Positions 1 through 9,960 of a stretch of 64,000 nt of DNA are shown piece after piece (position 1 is the first letter of the stretch; the number at the start of each line of letters is the position of its first letter). This DNA is from Selaginella moellendorffii. Taxonomy: Eukaryota > Streptophyta > Lycopodiopsida > Selaginellales > Selaginellaceae. The stretch lies in assembly GCF_000143415.4 (NCBI RefSeq), contig NW_003314275.1, positions 2,503,560-2,567,559 on the forward strand, written 5' to 3'. The notes below the pieces were generated by a model. The model was given only the letters and a program-made list of their open reading frames with translations, made no database searches and had not been told where the DNA came from. The position numbers were made by a program, and so were the translations under genes.

Positions 1-190
1 GGCCTCAGTCTTGGTCTCAATTTTGGTCTCGATCTTGGATTTGAATTTGAACTCAGACTCCCTCTCAGACCTAGTCTCAACCTCCATCTCTCAGACTTGA
101 TCTTGGACTTGATTTTAGACTCAATATCAAACTTGAAATCAATCCTAAACTCAATCTCAGACTAGGTCTCAAACTTGGTTTTGACACTTT
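1..190. repeat. Degenerate CTCNNN-type simple repeat at left arm edge
   Basis: Short imperfect units of the type CTCAGACTTGGT or CTCGATCTTGGA repeat across the first 190 bases. The same pattern appears in reverse complement at 25,925-26,130, and a better-preserved 12-base version lies at 6,293-6,600. No coding role is evident. Confidence 0.7.
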
Positions 191-426
191 TATATTTTAT
201 GACATTTGCCATGTGTTACTTATTTTTGTATCTTGTTTTAAAGATTTGTTTCATCGATCACTTTGTGTTTGTTCCATGAACACTTTTTTGGGAATTCCAC
301 TCCCACTCTCAACTTTCTAAGTTAGAACTTTTAATTCAAATGTATTACATTAGTTGAACTTCCACTTTATCCATTGTCACATGACACACTTTCAATTTTG
401 GTGCTTAGGGATTTGTGTTTTACTGA

Positions 427-633
427 TCAAAACATGATTCCTGAAATGTAATCAATACCACACACACCTTGATTGCTGCCACAAACAGCCAAATGCAAAT
501 TCCTAGCTTTTGATATGACTTGCAAAGTGCTCAAAGTGATCTTTGGTCCCATATCCACAAGGAGGCAATGGAAAGGTTTCATTTGCCTTGGAATCCCAAT
601 GGAAAACCAAATAAGTGGTTGGAACCATTCCAA
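427..633 (-). other. Short arm-conserved ORF (68 aa), unclassified
   Basis: A 68-residue ORF whose counterpart at 25,473-25,679 on the plus strand differs at about six positions. I recognise no domain. It lies downstream of the LRR fragment in reading direction and may be a non-coding part of the repeated unit. It is useful as a landmark showing how similar the arms are. Confidence 0.3.
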
Positions 634-836
634 ACATTAAAGGAAAATAAAAAAACAAGTATTAAATAAACAAATAAATCAATTAATCAAACATTAAGCC
701 ATGGAGCTTGTTGAGTTAAGAGACTGATCATGAAGAATTTTCAATCTGGGTTGTATGCAAAAGACAGGATCATAATCCAGCTGCAAATTTCTTGGGGAAT
801 CACACCTTGTGAATTGGTTCCCACTATATCTGAGGT

Positions 837-1251
837 ATGTGGAATTCAAGCTTTTTTACTGGAATGTTGCCACTCAACTTGTTGGATATGACAAAGGAGA
901 ACAAACTTGTCAACTTCATCAGCTCAAGCAGGCCTGTGAGATTGTTTTGTGCAAAGTTGACCACTTTGAGGTATAAGCAGTTCGCTAGCCTTGAGCTGAT
1001 CTCTCTGTGGAACTTGTTCACAGAGATCCACGTAAGGCAGGTGCACCAAAAGTTGGCACCTTGCTCTGTATCGAGTTTCCATGGAGGTTGAGATAACCAA
1101 GGTTTGTGCACTTATCCAGTGGAGGAACTTCATTGCTGAGTTTGTTGTCACTCAAGTCAAATATCTCTAGACGATCCAGCTGACTAAATCCTCTTCGAAT
1201 GCTACCTGATATATTGTTATAGTTGAGATGCAATCGCTGGAGAGTCTTCAT
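837..1251 (-). pseudogene. LRR receptor-like fragment, left arm copy
   Basis: On the minus strand, 1018-1251 reads as consecutive plant-type leucine-rich repeats, with spaced leucines and asparagines as in LHLNYNNISGSI and FDLSDNKLSNEVP. After a frameshift near 1030, further repeats follow in 837-1111, including NNLTGLLELMKLTS and NKLSGNIP. Plant extracellular LRRs of this type occur in receptor-like kinases and receptor-like proteins, where they bind ligands or co-receptors at the cell surface. No transmembrane segment or kinase domain is visible next to it, and the frame is broken, so this is a fragment or pseudogene. The mirrored copy is at 24,835-25,460. Confidence 0.7.
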
Positions 1252-1392
1252 CTATGTGATCGAATGTGGAATGGGCTTCCTTTTCCAGCTACTCAAGCTC
1301 ATATGGGTATGTAATTATCCTTTTTTTCTGCCATCAAACATCTTCTGTCTTGGGGAATTGCAAGCTTGGCAAGGCCGCCTTGGGAGAGAACG

Positions 1393-1797
1393 TCAAGACA
1401 CAGATCGTATCTTCAACTTGAGCTCTTCAAGCTCTACGAATTCGGTAAGCTTAAACTCTCGTATTGCAGTTGTTTGTTGATTTTTCTTGTTTGTATATAG
1501 AGGCCTGCATTTCTGTAGACGAGTGAGAGAAGCACGATCTTTCTGCCGAGGTAGTGTCTCGCGGAAGTTGCAGATGGAAACTTTTTCAATTTTTGTGTAG
1601 TTGAATCCGTGCCCCAAAGGATCTCGAGTCCATCGTGCGTTTGTGAAATCGTCTGGAGGCAAAGAGCAGTAAGTGATACACTCTTGTCTGTAAAAAATTC
1701 TCATCGAATATGACAGGTTTCCATTTCTCTTGGATCCAAACACCGGCGTGTCAATGTACGAGAGCTGTGAGTAACTTTCTCGTTTTCTTTCCATCAC
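1393..1797 (-). pseudogene. Unclassified ORF upstream of the LRR fragment, left arm
   Basis: A 134-residue ORF lying 5' of the LRR fragment on the same strand, with a close counterpart at 24,235-24,693. It contains YIDTPVFGSKRNG and a Cys-containing stretch near RRQECITYCS-like residues. In plant receptors the region before such LRRs is often a malectin-like domain. A few residues are reminiscent of one, but the match is too weak to claim. It may be part of an ectodomain exon of the same broken receptor gene. Confidence 0.35.
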
Positions 1798-2553
1798 AAT
1801 CAGCTTGCATGAATGCCTCTGGCAGCCGATATTGTCAACTACTTGTTCCAGGAATATGGTGAGAGAAGCAAGCCAACATTCGGGATTTTAGAAAGGTAAG
1901 AAGTTTTATTGAAGTGTAAACTCTTCGGTATTTCATCATAGTGTGTTCCAGCAATTTAGTCACTGGCTGGGTGCCGACAATAATACGAGCAGGGGGAGGC
2001 ATGTCACTGTGGAATGGAGCATTGCCAAATCCTCCACAGAAGCTACTTGAGCTCTACTCGAACAACCATGTAAAGCGCTTTGTTTTCAAAGAATTCTAAA
2101 AGTTTTTGGTAGTTTGCAAGGCTCGTAAGAGAAGCCCTGTGCGAGCTGGAACTTCCTTACATCCTCTGGAACACGGGCAAAGGGTCACTTAATTGCTCCA
2201 AGCTCAAGTAATCTCGGGTTCAACACAGGTAACCTTTTGGTCTATCTTTTCCCTTCATTATCATTGTCAAGAACAGGTTCCACTGGTTGATCCCAACACT
2301 GGCATACAAATAGTCCCCTATCTCTTCGCTAACTATAATTCGAACCGATGCAGATTTTCCTATCAGCTATCATCATGTTCACTCCATTGAGTGGTACTAA
2401 TAGTGTATCGCGCTTTTCTCCCAAGAACAGGGAAATGGCAGTTGCTACCATCAGCAAACGGAGGTACCAGCTAAACAGCAGTGTTCCCACAACTATGGAC
2501 TGGTTGGCTTTCTAGAACGTGTACGGGTGATCTGTACTAGAGAGAGAAAGAGT

Positions 2554-2914
2554 TTAGGGTAGGCATTCTTTTTGTACCCCATTTTCAAGAAATGAGGCAT
2601 TTGGCGCATCACCTGGTCGCTTTTCTGCTACCGCCGGGAACGAGCTCAAGGTTGGGAGGTATGGGTCATGATGTGGGGATCGTTCGTGATTTGGGGTCGT
2701 GTCCTTCTTGGTAGGAAGAGAGGAAATTCTGCTTCGCATGCATCCAGGATGTCCCTGGGGGGAGGGTGTGATGTCCTGGACTGAGAAAACCCAAAACGAT
2801 GGCTGGGACAGCAGTGCTTGGGCAGAATTTGAGAGCTTTGGATGTGGCTATCATCCCTGGACACATTGATGAAAGGAAAGTGTTAGGTCTTTCTTTCTTG
2901 ACTTCTCGACTCAC
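2554..2914 (-). other. Arm-conserved segment with overlapping ORFs, unclassified
   Basis: Three overlapping frames stay open here, and all recur at 23,158-23,527 in the right arm. Several overlapping open frames of equal conservation argue against any one being a real protein. The segment lies just upstream, on the opposite strand, of the retroelement pol fragment. It shares a motif around GGTAGGCATTC with 3,960-3,990, so it may be remnants of element ends. Function unknown. Confidence 0.3.
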
Positions 2915-2928
2915 TGACCAAACTTTTT

Positions 2929-3209
2929 GTGACGAGGTTTGAAGTTCTGGAGAGCAAGGACGAGCTTGATCTCATTGGACAACAACCACCAGAACCGCTG
3001 CGGCAGTTTAAGTCTTATATTCGTAAATTCGTCCTGTGTGGCGACTTGATACGGCTGTGCATCACTTTGCCAAGTTCCAGCCTTCTTGGATTGGTCCTTA
3101 TCAGGTACTTTCTCGTGCTGGCACTAATTCGTATTGGCTAGCAGAGTTGAGGGGCAGGAAACCACTGAAGCCAATCAATGGAGTTCATCTCAAACGGTAT
3201 TTCTTTTGA
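2929..3209 (+). pseudogene. Gypsy-type pol C-terminus (integrase tail), left arm
   Basis: From about 3035 to the TGA ending at 3209 the plus strand reads as the C-terminal end of a Ty3/gypsy-like polyprotein. It has the typical pattern of a core-binding region: KFQPSWIGPYQVLSRAG, a run to SYWLAEL, and a terminal NGVHLKRYFF before the stop. The preceding stretch (2929-3034) reads in another frame as the helical linker often found after the integrase core, with a frame change near 3034. No integrase core, RT or chromodomain is present. This is an orphan 3' end, oriented opposite to the LRR fragment. Confidence 0.6.
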
Positions 3210-4167
3210 CTGGTACAGTTCACGTTTCGTTTCTATTCTTTTAATGCTGTGAGTGTCTTTGCGAGAACTATTTTGTTACTCACAGGCCCGAACCTGATTC
3301 GGGAGCAGGACACTGTCTCCTGGGATAAGTTCTGTCCCATTCGCGATGCGGAGACAGCTTGTTGAGGGGCACGATCCTGTGGTACGTAATGCTTCTCTCT
3401 CCCCTGTCTCTTGAGGTTTCCGATCGTCACAGTTCTGAGGTGCATTCTTTGTCTCAAATCGCTGAGAATGTTAGTCTGCATTTCCTTGCTTTCTGTCATA
3501 ACTGTTACATTTGAACTGCTTTCTATGTTTTCTTGTTCCGTGGTCTCGTTCGTCTAGTTGTGGCCTGTCGATAACAATCTTTCACTGGGGATGGCCACAG
3601 CGCTTGGTCTCTCTGGCGTTGGAAAGTTTCATGGCGGTTGGTTCTCGTTGACAGTTGGCCAAGTCGCTTGGTCCTTTCGGCTTGTCAATCGACTGCCTAC
3701 GACGGGCTGCTTCAAGGATGGATGAGACACGAGAAATTCATGTGTGATGCCTTTCTGTGCTTATTGTCTTTCTTTCATACCATTGCCTCGGAGCTTGAAC
3801 ATCGATGCTACCTCAGAATCTTTGACTTTGGACCTCCAATCACTTGGGATTGAGACTCATTCGCCCCTTGAGAGTTGCACACCATCAACACTGAATCTCT
3901 TAGTATCTGCGCACTTGGGACGTGCTTTCCCCAGTGAGTCGCCAAATACGAAACGTACAGGAGAGTGTTATAAGAGGGTAGACATTCTTTGGATGATGTT
4001 AGTGCATAGGTCATGAAGGGAACCGCCATGGAGATGTGCTCCAGGTCGAGATAGCTTCGTGTCGGCTGGATATGCAGTGGAATGACTCCAGCAGTTGGTT
4101 TTGCAACAAGCCTGGAGAATCTTTTTGTGGTTGAAGAATATATTTGTAATGAAGAGCAAGAGTCCAA
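3210..4167. other. Arm segment after the pol tail, possible LTR-derived DNA
   Basis: No convincing gene. Short ORFs at 3233-3499 and 3638-3853 recur in the right arm (22,571-22,837 and 22,088-22,432). Its position right after a pol C-terminus suggests 3' untranslated and LTR sequence of that element, but I could not define LTR ends. Confidence 0.35.
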
Positions 4168-5080
4168 ATCTGCATCATTTATGACAAAAAATCAATTATA
4201 ATAGAATTTGATTACAAGCAAAATGGTGAGGAAGAAAAAGAATAGAAGTCCTAACTAAATTAAAAACTGATGAACGATTAACCCGAATTTATGGATATTG
4301 ATGGACAAGACAATATATTATTTTTGTATTAAATTTTTTCATTTGTATAAACTCAAGTTGTATAAACTATAACTTAAAAATACTTATAAATAAACTTTCC
4401 TTTTATTAAGTTTCCCATCTAATTCATTTAACTCTAAAATTCATTGAGTTAAATTAAATTTTAGCATTATTTTTTATCTTCTATATTTTATAAAATACAT
4501 TTAAAACTCAGAAGTGGTGTAAAATACAATTTAATATGTAAACACATACTAGGCAATTGCTACAAGGCACAAAACAAAAATCCTCAGTTTATATTAACCA
4601 AATAAATAGGTCATTTATAAATAGTTAACATATAACTTAATAAACTAATAAATAAAATTTATAAATATTTTTTTAAGTTTTTTAATAAGATATTTGTAAA
4701 TTTTATAACTAAATCTGATCTACATTCCATTCAAATATATCATATCAATAAATATTTTCGTAACACTATTTTGTATTGTCTTAAGTTGAATGCATCTATA
4801 TTCGTAGATACAAATATTAGTTTTTTAGCACCTGATTATTTAGACATTTCATTAAATATCCAAATACTAATTCAAACACTTTAAAAAGGAGCTTCAAGTC
4901 ACCAAGGGTAGTAATATGCTTTTTGCAAGCTAGGAATAATAGAGATTGTATTGTCACACTTTGAGATCATGAAATGCAAGGATTCTATTTAGAGGAAGAA
5001 GTCCTTTGAATTTAATAACATATTTATTAACCATCATGAGATTTGATAGCTTGTAGGGATAATATTCCAAATTATCCAAG
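4168..5080. other. AT-rich arm tail, non-coding
   Basis: Very AT-rich DNA with no open frame of note. It is matched in reverse complement at about 20,905-21,830, so it belongs to the inverted repeat rather than to unique DNA. Confidence 0.6.
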
Positions 5081-6240
5081 TTTTTTCTTTTTTTTTTGCG
5101 AACTTATACACCAAATTCACACTTGCAAAACAATGCTTTTGCACACAAAAAAAATCATTTGTGATATACCTTATGATGTCAATAGAACTATCATACCTAG
5201 GCAAAATGCATACTACATACTCACTATCATGAAATTTGTTATATATGTTTTTATAAAATGCATAATAAGTCCATGTAGCATACATGGTTTTCACTCTTTA
5301 TTCTATAATGATTTACTATAAGATAATCACGAAGTGAAACCTAAACTCTCCATGTGCCACATGCCACATGCCACATGTCCAATGGACAATAGAGTGGAGC
5401 TTGAGTTTCAAGGCCTTGGGCCACTGAATGAACATACGGAGCCAAACTCCCAAACTTGCAGCCAAGGAACAAAAGAACTGGAGTATGGTGTGACTTTTGA
5501 GCATTCGGCTTAAAGAGTGAAGGGATAGAAGCATTGAGCGATGTAAGAACAATTTTAGAGTATCTAACATCCTAATGCCAAGACTAGCATCCAAAATAAA
5601 GCTAAACGGAGTTTGAAGTTATTTCAAAATACCGGTGGCTTAATGCGAGGATATGGGTATTTCACCAATTATTATAGTATGGAACTTAGGCTTAGACTCA
5701 AACTGGATGCAAATAGGAGCTAGACTATGCCTCAAATTGGTTGGCCATACCTGACCTACCCACTATTTTTACTATACATTTAGAACCCTTGATAACCCCC
5801 CTTCCTTGAGGAACACACACTTTGGGCTTTCACCCTTAGCCACCCTTAGTACCAAGAGTTAGTCTTTGGAACTAACTTGAAACTTACTAAATATGGAATA
5901 TCTCTAGATTGCAAATTTGGACATGGGACCAACACCATTGTGGTCAAGACAACCTCTATATTTTGTAAATATGCCAAATGAGCAAATTTAGACACTTTCA
6001 TAAATAGCATTTGGAATCGAATAATACTAACATAAGGTGTATAATAGCAAGGGTGTTTGGTAGACATAGTAAACTATCATCTAGCAAATATTAAAGGACC
6101 AAGCTCAATATCACGAGGGTTCCCAACACTAGCAAGTGCAAGTCAATGAATGAGTTTCTCTAACCAGATCAAGTATGCTTGATTAATAGCACTTAGAAAT
6201 ACCTCTTGTCGTCATGGTAGTGTAAGGAACCAACTCCCTA
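5080..6240 (+). repeat. 1.2-kb repeat family, copy A
   Basis: First of several copies of a dispersed repeat, recognisable by TTGCACACA near 5140, ACCCTTGATAACCCCCC near 5785, GGGTGTTTGG near 6050 and TTGTCGTCATGGTAGT near 6210. Other copies lie at 9,930-11,160, 17,400-17,815 (reverse), 17,816-18,150, 18,786-19,160, 26,690-27,760, 34,440-34,660 and 38,960-39,430. It has no coding capacity. It may be an LTR or a non-autonomous element; termini were not defined. Confidence 0.65.
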
Positions 6241-6292
6241 AGGTGTCGTAGGCTAAAGGATCCCCGAGAGCATGACTGAAATGACAAAGAGT

Positions 6293-6600
6293 TCATCGGA
6301 TAGGACTGAGTCTGAGATCGAGTCCAAGACCGACTCTAAGACCGAGTCCGAGATAGAGTCCGGGATCGAGTTCGAGGCTAACTCGGAGACCGAATTTGAG
6401 ACCGAGTTTGAGACAGAGTCCGAGATCCGAGATCGAGTCTGAGGTCAAGTCCGAAGTCGAGTCTGAGATCGGGTCCAAGATTGAGTCCGAAATCGAGTCC
6501 AAGACCGAGTCTGAAGTCGGGTCCGAGATCGGGTCCAAGATCGAGTCCGAGATCGAGTTCGAGACCGAGTCCGAGTACTAATACAGGTCAAGGGGTGAAA
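6293..6600. repeat. 12-base tandem repeat (GAGTCCGAGATC-like)
   Basis: About 25 imperfect units of a 12-base motif, GAGTCCGAGATC and variants, run head to tail. Because 12 is divisible by three and the unit lacks stops, several frames stay open (Ser-Glu-Ile-Glu-like on plus, Asp/Ser-rich on minus), so long ORFs here are by-products of the repeat. Degenerate versions lie at both outer edges of the giant inverted repeat. Confidence 0.85.
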
Positions 6601-7380
6601 GCCCAAAGCGTGCATTTCCCGGGGGTGGGGGTTGCAGAGGGTTCCAAAAGTATAGTAGGGATAGTGAGGTCTAGGAACCAGTCTTGAAGGAACTCTCCAA
6701 TGGTGCTTCCAAACTGACTTGAGGTTAAGACTGGGGCCGAGGGGCCTTGGGTGGGAGTGAGCATGGACTCGGGTGGTGCCGGAGGGGCCACCCAAGGAAG
6801 TGCTCAAGAGCAGCTCCCACTCCCGAAAGGGAAACCAACTGAAGTGCTCTTGGCTCATGTGGATTGGTGCCCCACTTGAGTACCTTGTGGCTCATTGGTC
6901 TTCACCCTTCCTAGGGGCTTGGGCCTTCCTTTTGGGATAGAAGTGGGGGGGTAGAGGTACCTATATTGGGCCATTAGGCCACGGTGTTTCGCCTCAGTGT
7001 CCCGAAGCAAGTGTTGCACCCAAGGCTTGGGATGTAAAGGGTCCCATGATCAAGTTTTGTTGTACCAAGGGATGTTAAGAACCTAGAAGCTTGGTGTGCT
7101 TGGCTACTTGTGCCTGCGGGGAGTGTAGCCGAACCTTAAGTCTAATTTAACCCGGGGAGGGGGATTGGGAGAGATTTAGGAATCCATAGATGGATGGGTA
7201 ACGCTCTGTTGCTCGTGCAGTGAGTAGCTGAAACCAAGTAGGGCTAAATAGGAGCTGGTACAATAGGCGGAAACTTTGGCGAGGGAACTTAGTAAAAGCC
7301 AAGGTAGTGTTGGTCGGATAGACGAGGTAAGTTGGCAAATTGGAAAGAAAAAATTTGTGGCTTACAGGTAGTAAAGAAAG
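6601..7380. other. Leader region before the gag fragment, with partial reversed family sequence
   Basis: Bases 6596-6700 resemble the reverse complement of the repeat-family segment around 5700-5830 (TGAAAGCCCAAAGC, TATAGTAGGGATAGTG). The rest, to 7380, has no gene I can support. It may be the 5' leader of the gypsy fragment that follows. Confidence 0.4.
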
Positions 7381-7439
7381 AACAAGAGGCTATGGATGAG
7401 GGATCCTTGCATGAGGAGGACTCTAGTGAGGGAACTTCC

Positions 7440-8551
7440 AAACAAGAGTCCGGTGCGAGGTTCGGTCGTCCAAGGCTCGATTGGACGTTCTAGAAGGACA
7501 ATTGGCACAAACCAATGCCCTGCTAGAGACTCTCGTACGCAAGCTAAAGCATGACGAGAAGCAGAAGAAAAAGCGAAAGACTGCAGATGCTAGCAGCGCA
7601 GAAGGTGTGGACCCTTCGGTAAGGACTGAGGCAGAATCAAACAAGGTTGAACAGACTGAAGTGGAATCAGTCCCTTAGGCAGTTCCCAAGTACAAACCAA
7701 AGCCCCCACCGGTCTTGAAGGGAGTGAATGACTATAAGGTGGTGGAGGAATGGTTTTATGATATAAAAGACTACTTCCGAGTGTTGCAGTTACCGAGCTC
7801 GGAGAAGGTCCCATGTGCAAAACCATACTTGGCAGATAATGCCAAGTCTTGGTAGAGAACAACGGAGGCCAACGAAGGACTGGTGGCCACTTGGGAAATG
7901 ATAAAGGCAAGGATCTGCGTGACATATGTTCCTCTGAATGCTACTCTATACCTAAGGGATAAGCTAAGTAGGCTGAAGCAAACCAGAACCATTCAAGAGT
8001 ATGTAAATGGATTTATGACAAAGAGGATACTAGTCACGGATATGGGTGATATGGACACATTCCATGCCTTCATATTAGGCTTGCAAACCTAGGCTCGCGG
8101 CGAGGTGATGCATTGGAACTCGACCAATTACAAAGAAGCATTGGATGCGGCTATCAAGGTGCATTTCAACGATAACCTGCAAAAGAGGAACATGACGGGG
8201 TCGGGGTCCATGTTTAGCAAAGGGGCCAAACCAAGGGGAATATATAGCAAAGGGAAATTCAAGAAGAGTTTCTCTAAGAAGGAGTCCTCGGGGTTCCGGA
8301 AAAGCAGATCTGGTGGCCAGCGAGCGAGTACGTGGGGGAGTCAAGCAAAAAGAGACAAACCCACGGATAAAAAGGGCAAGTCGATTAGTAGCATGGGAAA
8401 CAATGTATGCTACAACTGCGGTGAAGTGAGACACTTCTCGAGGGAATGTCCCTACTTGAAGAAGGCCAAAGCCAATATGGCTATTAAGTCAGGTGAAATC
8501 CAAACTGAGGTATGTGATTCAGTCCCTAGCTCAAAGTTACTCATTATATGA
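7440..8551 (+). pseudogene. Retrotransposon gag with CCHC zinc knuckle, interrupted by stops
   Basis: The reading frame around 7,740-8,090 shows a typical retrotransposon gag core, including LRDKLSRLKQTRTIQEY and a following helical stretch. A basic Gly/Ser/Lys-rich linker at about 8,190-8,390 leads to a CX2CX4HX4C zinc knuckle at about 8,408-8,450 (CYNCGEVRHFSREC). Gag coats element RNA and forms particles, and the knuckle binds nucleic acid. Stop codons near 7,676, 7,852 and 8,090 break the frame, so it cannot make full Gag. Confidence 0.82.
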
Positions 8552-8557
8552 GCAACT

Positions 8558-8941
8558 TTGGTAGAGAGTCGTTCGCGACATCTACTAGCCCTCCGAGGGA
8601 AGCTCGGAGGTAGCTTTGTTAAGATCCTTATTGACACGGGTACTTCGGATAATTTTGTGGCTGCAGACATAGTTTGGCAAGCTGGACTAACGGTGCAACG
8701 GCTAGGCGAACCAAGAACTATAAAGTTTGTTCAAGGCAGCCAAAGCACTGATGAGGTACTTCGACAAGCGAGAGTCGAAGTAGGGACATGGAAAGTAGAC
8801 ATGGATTTCACCGTGTTGGACATGGTGGGATTTGACGTAATCTTCGGGATGGATTGGTTTAATCGGTTTGTGATAACCCTGCATGGACAAGATAGGAACC
8901 TTGTGGTACTAGCCAATGCCCAAGGAAGACTAGCCTCCTGA
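8558..8941 (+). pseudogene. Retropepsin-like aspartic protease fragment
   Basis: This frame, just after gag, contains the aspartic protease active-site motif ILIDTGTSDNF near 8,620-8,655 and a downstream VIFGMDW stretch near 8,840. Both are typical of gypsy proteases, which cleave the Gag-Pol polyprotein. The fold is nearly complete, but the frame ends at 8941 with no RT following, where the element is truncated. A TGA at 8549 separates it from gag. Confidence 0.8.
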
Positions 8942-9960
8942 TAAGAGTTGTATCACCATGTTTGTGTATAAGTGATATAATCTTAACAATTGCTCAATGT
9001 GGCCATCTTCCAATTGCTATCATATTATTCCATATGTGTAATAACTCTGGCCCAATCCAATCCTAATGTTTTTAATTCAAGTGTTTGTTTTAAATAGCTA
9101 TTAATAATATTTCATTATCTTGTGCATTTTTTGGGGGCTTATGTGCATCATATCATAATCATCCATAAAAGAGATGTATTGACTTGTAAAATTCCTTATA
9201 GAACAAGTTTTCACTAATAAACCATTTTAAATATCTAAATTTAATTAATGCCTCCATTTTTTCTGCTTCTAAAGTAAACAATTACTCCTTTATTTTTGAT
9301 AGTTAGGTTTAAAATGTAGAACTTTTTTGTTGTTGCTTGATCAATATTTTGATAGCTTTTATATCCCTTTTAATGACTTATATTTTATTAGATCTTCTCC
9401 TTCACTTAGTCTATGTTTTTTTCATGGAGCTCACTGGTTATTTTAACCATGAATTTTTTAACTTCCTAGCTTTCTTTTATACAATAATTAGTGTATGTGT
9501 TTTCAAAGTGTTTTTGTGATAATGTAGGCTTCTTGATTCCACATCTTTAAGGATTAATATTGTTAACAAAACAGTGATCCAAGAAGTCTTTATACTCTAT
9601 AGCAATATTTAGTTTCTCATTATTATGACATAAATTTGGTGACAAATAAAAATGTTTTATTTGTCTTTGATAAAATTAAAATCTCCGATAACAATCAATG
9701 TTGAAGGTTACAAAGGGAGCTCGTTTAAGATCTCTTGAAAAAAACAACCCCTCTCTAATGAATAACTTACCAATGCATATACATTTAGAGAGCATTAGTC
9801 ATATATTTGATTTTAAATTAAACACATTACACTTGATCCCAGAATCAATATTATGTCTATTATAAAGTAACTCCCACAAACTTTAACCACTACTAGCATC
9901 CCCCTACTACATCCTATTGTCAAGTTCCAAAAGTTTTTTTTTTTTGCAAACTTATACATT
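8942..9960 (-). mobile_element. Decayed LINE endonuclease fragment
   Basis: On the minus strand around 9,660-9,700 the sequence reads IVIGDFNFI, the GDFN motif of LINE apurinic-type endonucleases. A similar segment in the opposite orientation lies at about 36,120-36,760, next to a LINE reverse transcriptase remnant. Stops in all frames make it non-functional. Its outer boundaries are estimates. Confidence 0.5.

Larger units (their letters stand above)
1..5080 (+). repeat. Left arm of a giant inverted repeat (about 5 kb)
   Basis: This stretch recurs in reverse complement at about 20,905-26,130. Matching landmarks run in mirrored order: a short ORF at 427-633, the LRR fragment at 837-1251, an ORF at 1393-1797, the pol C-terminus at 2929-3209, ORFs at 3233-3853, and an AT-rich tail. 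Where I compared translated stretches the arms differ at a few percent of residues, plus small indels. The match ends near 5080, where the left arm runs into a copy of the 1.2-kb repeat family. It probably continues beyond base 1, since similarity reaches the window edge. It may be two inverted copies of one composite element or one very large foldback element. The arm pairing itself is directly visible. Confidence 0.88.
7380..8941 (+). mobile_element. Ty3/gypsy-type fragment: gag plus protease only
   Basis: This plus-strand fragment carries gag (about 7,440-8,551) followed by a retropepsin-like protease (8,558-8,941). Reverse transcriptase, RNase H and integrase are absent. Sequence after 8941 becomes AT-rich and non-homologous, so the element is truncated at its 3' side. 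In-frame stops occur in gag (at 7,676, 7,852 and 8,090). No LTR was identified. The order gag-protease and the zinc knuckle are standard for this superfamily. Confidence 0.8.

Noticed and set aside
1393-1797. Malectin-like domain upstream of the LRRs
   Set aside because: Only scattered residues fit, and I could not align the diagnostic motifs.
6293-6858. Ser/Glu/Asp-rich or Arg/Thr-rich proteins from the 12-base array
   Set aside because: All frames stay open because the unit length is a multiple of three and lacks stops; none has a gene context.
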